A stretch of DNA of 64,000 nucleotides from assembly GCA_964035545.1 (NCBI GenBank), contig OZ037767.1, positions 9,166,207 to 9,230,206 on the forward strand, in the 5' to 3' direction. Positions within the stretch are counted from its first letter, which is position 1, and the number at the start of each line of letters is the position of its first letter. This DNA is from Bugula neritina. Its lineage: Eukaryota > Bryozoa > Gymnolaemata > Cheilostomatida > Bugulidae. The position numbers were made by a program, and so were the translations under genes. The notes beneath the pieces were generated by a model that saw only the letters and a list, made by a program, of their open reading frames with translations, was not told the DNA's origin and ran no database searches. This document shows positions 43,184-57,300 of the stretch, piece by piece.

Positions 43184-43883
43184 AAACTTCAAGCTTCAAA
43201 AACTTGTGTTTATAGAACATGAAAAAGCAGCAAAGTACAACATGATGATCCGACATGTACAACATTCTATCCTAGCCAGCTACAAATCTTGAGTTTTTTT
43301 TTGCAATGTTGTTAACAATATTTAACTACAATAGTTTATGTAGAAACTTTATAGTTGTTAAAATTTTAACACAAGCTGCAAAGTTTTGCATGAAAACCCG
43401 CATGTAACTCACACAGAAGAACAGTCTGGGTTACAAAGTTGAAAGATTTGATAGAGTTGAGTTTGCTTACAGAATATGTGCTCAGAAGAAACGTGCAATA
43501 CAGAGTGACTAATCAAGTTATATTTATATGTATAACTTTAAACTGTAATTAGGTTAAATGCGTTTTATCTATTAAGCATCGGTGAGAACATATTAAGCAA
43601 TAGGGTGTAAAAGCAATTGCAGTTAATATAGTAATAATCTTAATTTTTAAAAAAGTGGAGATAGGTGAGAATAATAATAACTAAAATAAAATATAAAACT
43701 CTTTATAAACTATAGTTTTGAAGTAAAATTAAGATTGAACATTGATAAGCTTATCTGCTAATATTATAAGGTGTTCACAATTGCTATCAGAATTGTATGC
43801 ATGTTTTTAGTGCCTACCAACCATGTGAATAGGCATCAAAATGGGAAAAAATATGTTAAAATAAAATGTATATATATAATATA

Positions 43884-46800
43884 TTATACTCTTTCAGTAG
43901 CTGTAGTCTCAGCTGGTAGAAGTGTTAGTTTAGCTGGAGCTTTAGAACGTTTGCTCAGCCTCTGCACTCTAGCTTGAAGAGTGTTAGCCTTAGTGCCATA
44001 TTCTTTGTGCCACTGGTGGGCTGGCAGGTTGGCATATTCTCCAGACGTATCCAAATCTCTGCCAATAGTTGTTAGACGTTTATCAAACCTGTAATATTGA
44101 ATATTTAAATATAATTTATTATATGTAAAGGCTTGTAGTGAGATTTAAGACAGATGAAAGTAGGTGTTTCTATATTTAATTTATATATAATTAACACATT
44201 TATATTTAATTAACACAGGAATAATAACATCAATTGCATTCATATCATCCTTTAGTTCCACAATTTCAAATAACAACTTTGGCACATTTATAAAGTTTTA
44301 CTACATCAGCATTTTAACATATTATGGTTTGTTTCCTATTATTTCAATTTGCGAAACCCAATTGATTGAGCAAACAGCATGCAAGCAGCTCCTTGTGGCC
44401 ACTGCATCAGCGTGTACCTATTCTTCAGTGAGAGGTGTCTTCTATGAGTCCCTTCCTCCAAGCTATTGGTACGTTGAAGTTCTCGAGCTATGTCCTCCGC
44501 CTCTGTCACTTGGTTCATCTTTTGGTTACACATGAGTGTTAGCTCTGTGGCAGACATGATGTGTCGTAGGGTAGCCCATCTGTGCCATAACATAGCCAGA
44601 AACTGGAGTATCAGAGTAATGCCTGAAAATACATCCAACACATATTTTAACAATGTTTGAAAAAGATTTTACTTCTGGGTTGCAATTTTATTTATACAGC
44701 TTATACCAATAGTGTATGAAGCATACATTATATACTGTATAGTACTAATATTTTGTGAGACACACATTATGTACTGCATAATACTACTAGAATGTGTGAA
44801 ACATGCATTATATAATATAATATACTATATTATACTAGTAGTATGTGAAGCATACAACATATATATACTGTATAATGCTGATGGTGTGTGAGCCGTACCA
44901 AAGATGGTGAGAAAAACAAGAGTCAAGGGTTCCAGTGTGAGAGTCATGCCCTGACCCATATAGATATAGGTCACAGTTAGCAAATGCGCTATATCGGATA
45001 TTCGTATCTGCAGAAGAAGTAGAAGCACAGTTAAAAGTCACATTGCATATAAATTACAGTAGAATTTGCCACAATATTAGGTATGTTCAGTGCTTTGCTG
45101 TATTTGAGCTAGAATTTGATTTAAGACTATAGCGTACTTGTAGAAAGAAAATAATGGCTATCCAAAGAGCATTTAACATGAAGAATGCAAAGCAGACACT
45201 GTTCCTCATCTGTTTGAGTTGGTCTGCAATATGAGCCTCTTTACCAGAGTCTTGCTCAATTGGCTTTAGATATCTAAAAAAAACATATCAAATTTAAAAT
45301 AGTTTTTTATAATGTTTTTAACATTGATTAAAGGGAAACTACCACTTTTTAATTAGTGTCCTTGTATATATTCAAGGTCAGCAACATATAGCTGTTATAT
45401 AGCTATAAATATACATCTTTACAGTTTCTCTTAGCCGCTTTACAATCGAATATACATTATGCTCCTATCTTCAGAATATAATTTGCTAAATAAGATTGAA
45501 AATCTTCATAAATAAGTACATTAGTTCTATTCTAACCTATCAATGAGTGTTTCCCAAAATTCTCTTTCTGAATCATCCAATATCTGTATAAAGCTATGCC
45601 TTAGACATCGAGTATCCAGCCAAGCATCTGTTTGGTTGTCAGCCAGACTTGCAGATGACTCTACTAGTCGCTGCTCCTTTGTAAATCGAGCTCTATTAAA
45701 ACAATTACATAATCATTCACCCATTGAAAAGCTTCGCTGTCAATTTTGAGGTAGATGCAGAAATGGAAGAATTGGGAAAAGCCTGTATTCTAGATTAGAA
45801 ATGTAGCAAAAGAAGTTGTTTTCTTGCAAAAATAATAACCCGCAACCCAAACAAAAGTCTATAAAAAAATTTAAAGAACTTAGGCTAGGTATCTCAATTT
45901 CTCCACTACTGCTCCTAGTAAATGTCAATTTGTTTATATTTCACTTATTCTTTAATTACTAGTTGTTGACAATTATAAAAAGTATCAATAGCTTTTTACC
46001 TGTCATACAGGGGGTGTGCAGAGGCATAAGTGTTGCTACTATCTATGTTGTCATAGATAGCTGTTTGACCTTCCAATCGATCTACTTTTTCCAGAATCAT
46101 GTGTAAAGTTCGGGAGTTGTCTTCCTGCAACTGCTTGTTACTTCCACAGCACTGTAACAGTAACTTAGCAAATCAGGTACAAATTAACTATATCAAGTAC
46201 ATATTGCTGTTAGATAACTGCCTACGTTTTTTAATTAAATTTACTTGTAAAAAAAAACTAAAATTTTATATCAAATGACTTTCGTTGAACCTTTTTTATC
46301 TATGTTTCTAGACATTAGTGTGCAATTCTTAATTCAAGATTCTGAATCTTGAATTTTCTCAATTTTGATTCATCCTAATAGTAAAAGTGGATTTCTTATT
46401 ATATAGAGGCCTATACATTTTCTAAACAATGCCAGCTAAATGAAAGAAAAGCTTTTTAGAAAAACTCAAATCTAATAAGCATCATAATCTGTAAAAACAT
46501 TTAAATATTGCTATAAATCTTTGCCTTCAATCGTTTATGTTTTGTAGTTGTATTGCATAATATTGTTGCAATAGGATCATTATATTATGACCATATTTGT
46601 ACTGCTTGTCCATGCTCCTGTATCTGCATGACGACTACACTTTTCACAAAGAAGTTAACTGACCTCAGTTGTGTGTTATTCCTTAGTCATTCAACAATTT
46701 AAAAACATTGAATAGAAATGATACTACCCTAAGTAAGAGTCAACATTTAGCAAAAAGAAATATAAAAAAGTTAATTGTATGTGACATCACCAATGTTTTT

Positions 46801-49800
46801 CGTTCATAGTATGGTGTCATATTCAATAACTTGCTTTGAGCAATAGTGCTTATTAAATGTTTCAGTTACCTGACTTAGAAATGAGCCTATCTTGTTACAT
46901 AGACTGTCTTCCTTCAGTTGTGTGTCAATAAGGCTATGCAGAAAGCCTGTGGGCTGTACCATTTTAGTCTGTTTAGTGGTTTCTCTGGTACCCCAGGACA
47001 CAATGTTCATATTCACCATGGAGTAGATGATGAGCAGCAAGTAGCCACTTGGGATAGTAATGTAGTAGAGGAGTCCAGGTACAAGGTCAAAAAACTCCCT
47101 CGGGTGCAAGATAGCACTTATTATAAATACAGCACTCAACACTAAAACACAATAACAAATAACAAGTGACAAAGGCACAATATATATTAACATTTCTATT
47201 CAATAGATATTAGCACACATACATTTAAATTAATAATAACAACTAGTAATAAAAAAGTAACTATTTAACAATAATTAAAAAGAAGTGTGATCATGGTACA
47301 CAAAATTTTTTTTTGTGTCGTCCACAAAGTCGGCTATAGAATTGCCTCCTCTCTACTGAGGGTTAGTAACATTATAACAAGCTTACACACTAGAAAGAAT
47401 CCTGCAGGGCTGAGGAAACCCTGACTAGCAATAGATATAATGCTGCCAATCATAACTGCCATCATGACAATAGCGTAGAGTGCACTGAGTATGGCAGCGG
47501 CAGCAATCTGAGTGTTTGGCATAGTTGTGAAGCAGATGATTACGTAGATCACCGGAGGAACCAAGGCTAAGAGGTAGGCCCAAGTTGGAGACAAACGGAA
47601 GACCTGCAGAGTGTACAAAGCTGAAGTACATCATAACAGACGGAATAAACCGTTTTGTAGTCTAACAAAGTATTTAGCGTTTAATACACAATAGACCCTT
47701 TTCAGTGGTCTCCAATGTCCCGCTAAAATTAAGAGTTGTGTCCTCCCAACATGCAATAATGTTGCCTAAAATATGCTTGAACGCATTTTTGTGGTTTCCG
47801 TTGCTGGGCAATGCAGAAATAGCAACTATGATTAATTCTCAATTATCATTTGTTGTCCTGTCTGTTATGGCCATGCAATTTATAGCTGAATTGACCTTTC
47901 AACTCTGCAGTGGTCCAGTTTCACTGCTAGTTACATGTAATTACTCACATGCCTGCTTAGCTGTGTTATAGCATGTACACATAATTATACTTTGAAGAGT
48001 TTGTACTACATTATGTTCAAAGGACCGTCAATGCTTTACATAGTTTCATGTTATAGCCAAAACCTTTTTAAAAGAAAAATATTACTAAGAGAAGCAAAGC
48101 TCAGTTCAGGCAAAAATTTATTTAACATATTTTATATAGTTGATTGATTTATTGCATATCACAGACATGACAACATGTTGCGAAATTCAGTGTAAATACT
48201 GGCTATAATATAAGTAGGCATGAACAAAAATGAATGAAAAAAAAGTCAAAACTCTGTAGGAATATTTAAAATAGAAGCTCATTTAAAGTATTTACAAGAG
48301 GCAGACATCTTTTAATTCAATATCATCTTGAAATATTTTGTCTGCCCTATATCTTTATTGCATGTTTTACAACAGGTCTAATAGTTTTATTTGAAAGTTC
48401 TAATTGATCGATATGTTATACTTGGGGTGAACTTATCCTCGATTATGCATAACATTTTGTGACCCAGGATCAGCCAAGCCAGCTGTAAAACTACAGCTAA
48501 GTTTCAATAAGACTAGCTGATGTAGATATTTAGAGCATGAGAAGTTGAGAAGCTATAACATTAAATGGTTTCACTGAAAACCCAAGCAAAAAGTTAATAA
48601 CTCAATATTTTCAACATACTTTCACTGCTTCCTTTATCAGAATTTGCTTCATACTTTTCAACCAGAAATTCTTTCAGAAGCGGTTTTCAGATAATTCAGT
48701 TTACCTATGTTGCAATTTGATGAGTTGAGAAACTTGGGTTTTCAGGTTCAGTAATGGCTGGCTTAGGTTGGCCTTTTACCTATTTCATTATATAACTATG
48801 TTTTAACCTACCACCTACATTAACTAGGACCTTGAGTCTACTGCAGCTGACAGAGATGACTACTACACACGGGTAGGTGCAGTAATGGAGAAATTGAGAA
48901 AAGCCTTTGTTCTAGATTAGAAATGTAGCAAAAGAAGTTATGTTATGTGCAACACCAAAATTTATAAAGAAATTCAAAAAACTTAGGCTATCTCAATTTA
49001 TTCACTACTGTTCCTATACTACAAGCCACAGGCATAATATTAAGAAATAACAAAACTGTAACACAAAAACCTGAATGCCAACAGCTAAAAGGCTATCGGG
49101 GTTTATCTAGATATATTTATTTGAGCACAATTGTTGCAAGTGCAATAGATGCATTTAACCTGCTAGAAAATTAAACGACATATATTAATCCACATTTCAT
49201 ATTCGTTTGATGATACAAATTTAACCAGTCTATTTAATAATATATCGTTTATCTATAGTTTTGTGAGAATGCTTCTTGAAAATGATGGGTATTGAGGTAG
49301 GTAGTTTAGCTATTCTCATAACATAGGTGCATAAGTATATAATTAATTGAAAATGCTAACAGCTAATCTGCTGTCTCATTCACTAGCAGAGCTCTAAGAC
49401 TGTGCTAACAGCAGATTCTGACCAAAAAGTTGAAAGGTCAACAGCTATGAATTGAACATGACAGCCAGTATAACAAATAATTAATGAGACTTGTATCATA
49501 GTTACCACTTCAACTTGCTCAGTAACCAAAACCACAAACATGCTTTGAAGTTTATTTTTCTCAAGATTTGTCAAGAAAGAAAATTTTTAAAAATTTTCTG
49601 GAACTGCTATTATGTATGCTTAGGCCAAAATATTTATCTCAGAAAAGAAAAAACTCATGCTAGCAATAGTCCTCACACAAACCTTAAATTTCTCCTGATT
49701 TTATGACTTTCTATATATCATATAGACTCCCCCATATACCGGGTGGGAGGAGACAACTTCAAATTATAAAAGCCCCTAGAGGGACATTTGAAAAGGGTCT

Positions 49801-52800
49801 ATTCACGGTGTTAACCAATCTTGCCATTTTGCAAAGTTGCTTAGATTTTAGATAGTCTCATATATTATTTATATTCTCTTTTTATTCTTCTATACATTTT
49901 TATTTAATTCACTTTACATACCAATAAAGTTTCATGTACATACTTTTGCTCAGATTCTCTCCTTATTATTTGTAGTGATCACAGCCACATAATAAATTTA
50001 TCACAAAAAAGTTATTTTGCGAAATCAAGTTGATAACTTAAATATAATCACCTGTTCGAGTGCCCCAGCTATCAGCAGTATAATAGTAGCAGGCCCTAGT
50101 ATAGATGATATGAAGATGAAAAGTTGGTAAAGAATATACAGCATGGATATTGAACTGTTCTTCTTCACTGTCTGTCTCCAGCTGGTCAACAGGTCCAAGA
50201 TATTAGCCATAGTTGACGGACCCCATCTCCGTCTCTGATTAAAAAACTCCTGGCAAAAGAGAGTTTCTGTGCTAGTTAGTCAGTGATTAAATATCGTGTA
50301 TTGTTAGGTTCATCATATGTTATTTATGCTATTATATGCCTAAATGCTTTTATATGCCTATATACTAATATAACATGCTTAAATGCTGTTATATGCTTAC
50401 ATATTATTATATGATTATATACTATTACATAGCTATATGTTATTATATGCTTTACACTTGACAAACTTTATAAATCTAAATTTATCAGCACCAATTAATC
50501 GTAATTTACTTTAAAAATTACCTTGAAATCCTCAGGGGCATACGTGAAGGCATCAGAGGCTGCGACATATTCCACTCTGTAACCTTTTTGTAGCAGCAGC
50601 GTACTCAGCCATCTATCCTCACCTTTAGAGAACACATTTATTATTAGCACTTTAGATTTGCTACTATATGCACACACCTTCCTACGTTGATACCACATGC
50701 ACACACCTTGGTAGTACTGATACTACGTACACACACCTTGGTCATACTGACACTACATACACACCTTGGTCATACCGATACTACAGACATACACCTTGGT
50801 AGTACTGATACTGCATGCACACACCTTGGTAGTACTGACACTCTATACACACACCTTGGTCATACTGACACTACATACACACCTTGGTCATACCGATACT
50901 ACAGACATACACCTTGGTAGTACTGATACTGCATGCACACACCTTGGTCATACTGATATTGCATACTCACACCTTGGTAGTACTGATACTGCATACACAC
51001 ACCATAGTAGTACTGATACTACATACACACACCTTGGTAGTACTGATACTACATACACACACCCTGATCATACTGAACATAATGTCTAGCCTCAGTTGGT
51101 TCAGTCGAATAAGTCTTCATCACATTATCATCCATAAGAGCTGAGGCTCTGAACAAGGAGAAACAGCCGGGAGCACAGAGGACACATCCCATAACATGCT
51201 CTGCAGCCTTCTGAAGCCAGTGGCCTATAGCATACTCGAACCTCTGGTACCACACCATCGGTCCTGTGTCAGCAGACAGCATAGTTTTATGTATGTAGAT
51301 GTCAATAATGAATTAGAAAAATACTCTATATGTATAGTAGCAAAATATATTGAATTTACGAAATTACTGCTGCACTTTTATTAGGAGACACTCAATGGTG
51401 TCTTCAAGTTTCAACAGAATGATTTAAAGTATATTTGCTATATATTCAGGTCTTAGAATTACTTTGAAGAGGTAAAAACAGTGTGAGATTGACAAACTAA
51501 TAATGCAGCATGTGAAGGCATATCGTACCTGTGCCAATGGGGTGAATTCGTCCACAGACTACTCCAACTTTTTCATTTTTCCTCAGCCTATCAACCAGCA
51601 GCTGAAGAGCTTCAGGTTTAAAGTCCACATCTCCGTCCAATGCCAATAAGAATGTATTTTCATTCTGCAAGTTATTGACAGCTAGATAGTCAATAAGTCT
51701 TTGACTGGGACATAAGACTTCTCAATACTCAAGGTTAACAAATGAAGTGTTTAATAGTACAGGAGATAGGTGCAGTAATAAAGAAATTGAGAAAAGCCTG
51801 TGTTCTAGATTAAAAATGTAGCAAAAGCAGTTATGTTCTCGTGAGAATTTCAACCCGCGCCTCAAACCAAAATTTATTAATGAAATTAAAGAATTTAGGC
51901 TATCTCAATTTCTCCACTACTGCTCCTAACTGAAGTACAGGCTGTCCAACAAGCCATACCTTAGCAATGGCGGACTCTGGCATTCGTCTGAATATCTCCG
52001 CTCTCTGCTGGTGTTTCTTGCACGATGTCTGCGGAGTATCACTGAGCTCTACGTCTCCTAAATTTTTGAAGCCCAGCAAGTAGTACATGTACATAATCTG
52101 AAACAGTGACCATATTTTCAAGTATAATGCTACACTGTTAAGGCTGCAATAGTTACACAGCACCTAATGTTTAGTAGCCATTGAAGCCCTTACAATATTT
52201 TACTAATATAGTTATATATCAAACAGATTAACCCATTTTCCTTGCCAAATGCTTGCATTTCACTCTTGCACACCCACCCTTCTACCTACCTGTTGCTGAT
52301 ATACATCTGGTCATTTTATGACAGAGGCAGCCAGCTAATAGGCAATTGTTAGGACTTATGGCTTATGCCAGTTCATCTGTAGCAGGAGAGGATAACTTAC
52401 TCTGTTGGATTGATTGACAGAGGGAGGGGTGAAGGGGAGGATGAGAGGAGAGGGGAGGGGGAGGGGCTTACCCTGTTTCATATAATATTTCAAAAATACT
52501 ACAAACATTTCAACAGCCCTGATAAATTTTGCTAATTTAGCAAGTATGGCCTCCCTCTAACTTATTTTATCTTGTAAAGATAATATTATCTCCGAAATAT
52601 TGAAATGTCATAAGAAATAATTGATTTGTCTACATTGAACTATTTAAAATGTATATTCCTTTTCACAGTATGACTAGTATTGGCAGATAGTTTGCTCTCC
52701 CGGTGAATGTTTGAAAAGCTTTTTTTCAGTTTAGTTGCAAATTTGGTACAGCTATTATGGTATTTAGTAAAGGTACCATATATACATATTTACTTGAGTT

Positions 52801-54333
52801 TTCAATGCAATTTATTCAATATATAAGTTACATCTTACCTGAGACCAGCGCTTGCGGTGCCTTATCTTGTTCTTGTCTTTCAGGTGAACAACCATTTTAT
52901 TATCTCCTGGTAGGGTGTAGATTAGCTTACCACCGTATGGCGTCACTATTTTAACAGGTGGAGCCAACTTCACCGCTCTTTTGTAAAGGGAACTGAAACC
53001 AAACAGTCTAACGATATTATTTGTAACTAATATTGTGTTGTATATTACATTGCATGCAAATTATGTTTGTAATAACTACCAATATGAAATAGTTATCAAC
53101 TATTTGTGTTTTCATTTTAAAACTATATATTAAAAACTACATTAGAGCTCTATGAAATTTTGTTTTTATTTAACATAATGCTGTGCCGAATTTACATTAA
53201 ATGAACAGAATGCTATTAATTCAGCACAGAATAGCATGATGAGAGTTGTCCCACCTTGCTGCCGAGTTCACTGTCTTCACAAAGTTTATGACAAACTCAT
53301 TCAACGCCCAGTCATTCTTCTGTGACAGCTTCATAGCATCATCAAACATGATATGAACTTCAAAATCATAATAGTCTGGGTGGGTTGAACCACCCCCAAA
53401 CTCGTTCAGTATTTTATTAGAGTTTCTTTTAGTTGCCTGGTCCTCATCCAACCTACAAGTAGTAATAGTGGTAACTTGTCAATTCCAGCAGATTTGATTT
53501 CTTTACGATCTCCACTTAGAACTGCAACCTATTGCATAATGCTTAGAAGGCGTGTTGTAGCCTTTTATTATATAAACCATTTTGCTGCATGTTTTTCTCA
53601 CTAATCATAATAAGCTTAAAATATTGGCCTAAATTTGGTGTATATTTATAAAATAGAGTTGCATGTGTCACGCCTTTTACTAAGAATCTCACAATTAAAT
53701 CACTGACAATGCTTTTTTCTTAGCTATCTCAAACATTTAAAAAAATGCATGAAATTAGAGGCTATTAAACTTGTTGTCTTCTACATTTAAGTAACTTGGC
53801 TTTACTTTTTCTTACTAACCAAGTCACAAAACTCTAGAAAGTACTAATGGTTTTCTATTGTACCCATTTCTCAGTACCTGAAAATGGATTTTAGCATCTG
53901 TAGCATCTCATTCTTGGTTTCATGCCACATTGTGGCACATACATATATCATAGGTGTAGCAGTTGCGTTATCGTTGTTGTTATTTGTAGAGTGACCTTGA
54001 AGGTGAAGGTCACAACATGGTTTGTTCATCCGTCTATTATCCCTTGATCTGTTGTAGGCCAGAGACTGCTCCAAGTGAACTGCACAATAGTTGGGGAGGG
54101 CAAACAAGCTGCATAACAAACACAAAGTGTAACATTAGGACACAATGCTATTGTAGCAGTAGTAAAATTAACACTTGTCTATTTTAATATAGGTGTTTGG
54201 AGAGTATCAATAGTCAATGTAAAAGTAGTGTGGTAACATCATATGATTATTAATGCAGACAACCAACATATGCATGTGTGGCATATACATTGATATATAG
54301 CTGATGTTTACAATATCTTTATTGGGAAACATA

Positions 54334-54380
<47 letters not shown>

Positions 54381-57300
54381 GGCCTTACTTTTCTACAAGC
54401 TCTAGTCGAATATTCTTAGGCATCCATAAGTGTCGAGTAATAAAGACTTGTGACACGTAAAGCATTGCCACTCCAACAATGATAGTGCCATAGTCCTGGA
54501 ATATGTTTCCAGCAGGTAGAGATATTAGAGGTACAGCAGACAGTATGTCTGGGACTACACCGGATAGCAATGCTGACAGCAGCACTACTAAGGGGGTGTG
54601 AAGGGTCACTGGTGTAGCGTAACTAAACTACAAAACATATAGTTTAACCTGTATAGTACTCAGCAAGGGGCTATGGCTTATGTATAGTAATAAAATAAAA
54701 GAAAAAAAGTCAACTATGAACGTGCACACATCAATTCTGCATCCCCTACCAGTGTTGCATACTTCATGTATTTCATGTGGTCAGTGCAAAGCCAATTCAT
54801 TGTATAGTCAACATGTTCGAAGGTAAATGCAAGTAAATATATTTTATAATAAACTTCGAATACTCACTCGCTGCATGAGAAGTTGGGAAGTTGTATAAGC
54901 AAAGTAGAAGGTCAATAGAGGACAGACAATGAAGATGATGAGAGGAGTGTATGTAGAAACCAATCTCCAATCTGCTGAAACAACAAACACTATTTAAATG
55001 TTATTTAAAGTTAGGTTAATAAACCTAAACTTCTAATTCTCCTCTGCTACCTCATTTCAAGGTAGGTGCAGAAATGGAGAAATTGAGAAAAGTCTGTGTT
55101 CTAGATTAAAAATGTAGTATAAGAAGGTATGTTCTCACAAGACTTTCAATCGCCACCCCAAACCAAAATTCAATAAGAAAACTAAAGAACTTAGGCTATC
55201 ACAATTTCTCCGCTACTGCTCCTATAAATGCTTCTTTCTTGAGCCACAAACATTTATAAACTTTTATAAATAACATGTCCATAGATGACACATTTAAGTA
55301 AAGACTTAGCAAAATAAAAGCAGAGTCAGCACCTGAATGAGATGACGTAAGAGAGTTAAAGACAGCGTGAGCTGACCCCAACTCAGGAACTAACGCAAAC
55401 GCCATTCCAAAAGTCAGTGCAATCTTCATAGCTGAGATGACCAGGTACAGCTTTTGACGTCCTTCGTTCTGACTCACTCTCAACTTCTCCACAAGAGTTG
55501 AAAATCTTTTTAGTGAAATTTTGGAACTGAAAGTGTGGCTTGGTAGATAGTTTGCGATGTTTTGAGTGGAAATTAACAATCCCGAGGTGACAGGCTCCCA
55601 GCTTAGACCTGCGTGAGAATATTAAAGTAAAAATGTCATATTCCATTCTTTATATCAATATTTAATTATTGTTTACCATATGATAACTAAAATGTTGCTA
55701 TTTTGCAAGTATATAACTTAGATCTAAATTAGAAACCATGTGTCTTATTCTATATTATAGACAGTATGAAATATGATGATAATATCTAAGATGGACTTCG
55801 GTCATAAATTAGATCTTTCTTTGGAATTGTAATTTATATGATAGTTAACATGTCATGATACATTGCATACAGTTCTTTTTGACATGCAATACAGAGTGTT
55901 GTGTTATAACATTACATCATTCAAACTGAACCTGAATTTCTCTGTTCAAATAACATATGGATAAGACCACAACACTATAATATTCATACACAAAGCACTC
56001 ATCTTACACATATTAGGATATGATAGCTTCTATTTCAAGGTTACTGACTTTACCAACCATGCTTTTTATGAAGCAGCACACTTAGTCCAATAAGGCCAGA
56101 GATCTGTAGAACACAGGCTAAAGCGTCAAGTATTAGGAATACAATAGCTTTAGCCCGGGGTCCCTCTCGATTACCACTAAATATGTGTAAGAAAGCAGGC
56201 ATCATCCCTACTGCAGAGAACACAACAGAAGACTCTACTATAGTCAGCTTGGGGAGGATTCTCCAGAGCAGAATGGACAGACCGATAGTATGTAGAGCCT
56301 CCACAACGGTGCTCTACAGCAAATTACATGTAATTATCAATCATTTGAAATAATTAAGTAGTGAAATATGTACACAATATACTTACGCTTATATTTTAGT
56401 TTGTTTACAAATAGGAAAGGGTGTTTTAACTGGATATACTAATTTTTACACAATTTTTGTGAAATTTCTTGCTCTAGTTTATTAAGTTGTGCTTGTTTAA
56501 ACAACTTAGTATTTTGATTGTTATATTTTATTCCAATTTAAAACTTGGTTTTTCTCGTGGGACATTAAATGCGAAATTTATATAATGTTTCGTTAGGCAA
56601 AGAACGTTTTAATAGAATTTTTTCAAGACCACAATTATACTTGTAATTAACTAATATTTTAGCGCAGGGTGATGTTAACTCACGTATACAACACTTCCAA
56701 TGGAAGGATTTGGCCGTTTTCCAAACGCTACTTTGCTGAGCATCTGCAAGAAAGTCCAAATGTAAGGGGAGATAACACCGAATACCAGGAGATACACCCA
56801 GCCATCTCTTTGTAGTCTGAGGACACTGGGAGGAGCTACCTGCAAATGTTATAGTTACAGTAACATATGCATAGTATCTAAAGTTATCCATGTTGAAACT
56901 CATGCAAATGGTTTTACTCACTTTTGCAAGCTTTGCAGTTTTCATTACCAGGTTTTCTCATTCAATGACTTATACATGTAATCTTATCTCTTTGAAGAGT
57001 AAATATAGCAGTATAATGCTGCTTCAAAGAGCCACTTCTATGTTGAAATAAGAGGCCTTCAGTTTAGCAGATAACATGCTGTGTCCTGGATATAGTTGCT
57101 TGGCAATGAGCCAACTAGACCTATACAACTCAATTTTATAGTATCTAAACCAAAAACTGTATAATTTGAGTAAAGCCAAGTAGCCCCTCCTCCCATCCCC
57201 ACATTCCAATAGCCCTACAACATTCTAGTTAAATCTTTTGTCAGCCCATTCTTTTTAAATACATAACTTAGTTATAATGCTTTGATTGGTTATCTAGTTG

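Larger units (their letters stand above)
41695..43883. other. Convergent 3' region SKIC3 / chitin synthase
   Basis: 2.2 kb of AT-rich DNA holding both 3' UTRs, with no coding signal. Plus-strand AATAAA hexamers occur at 42109-42114 and 42402-42407. The short frame at 42161-42343 resembles no known family. Confidence 0.7.

Noticed and set aside
47705-47971. 88-codon hydrophobic plus-strand ORF inside the 2.1-kb TIR element
   Set aside because: No transposase or other motif; its start overlaps the inverted repeat end.
50687-51144. Plus-strand frames with repeated HTLV and HTH-like peptides resembling a repeat protein
   Set aside because: Three frames overlap in the CHS minisatellite, whose units happen to lack stops; the minus strand carries the conserved exon.
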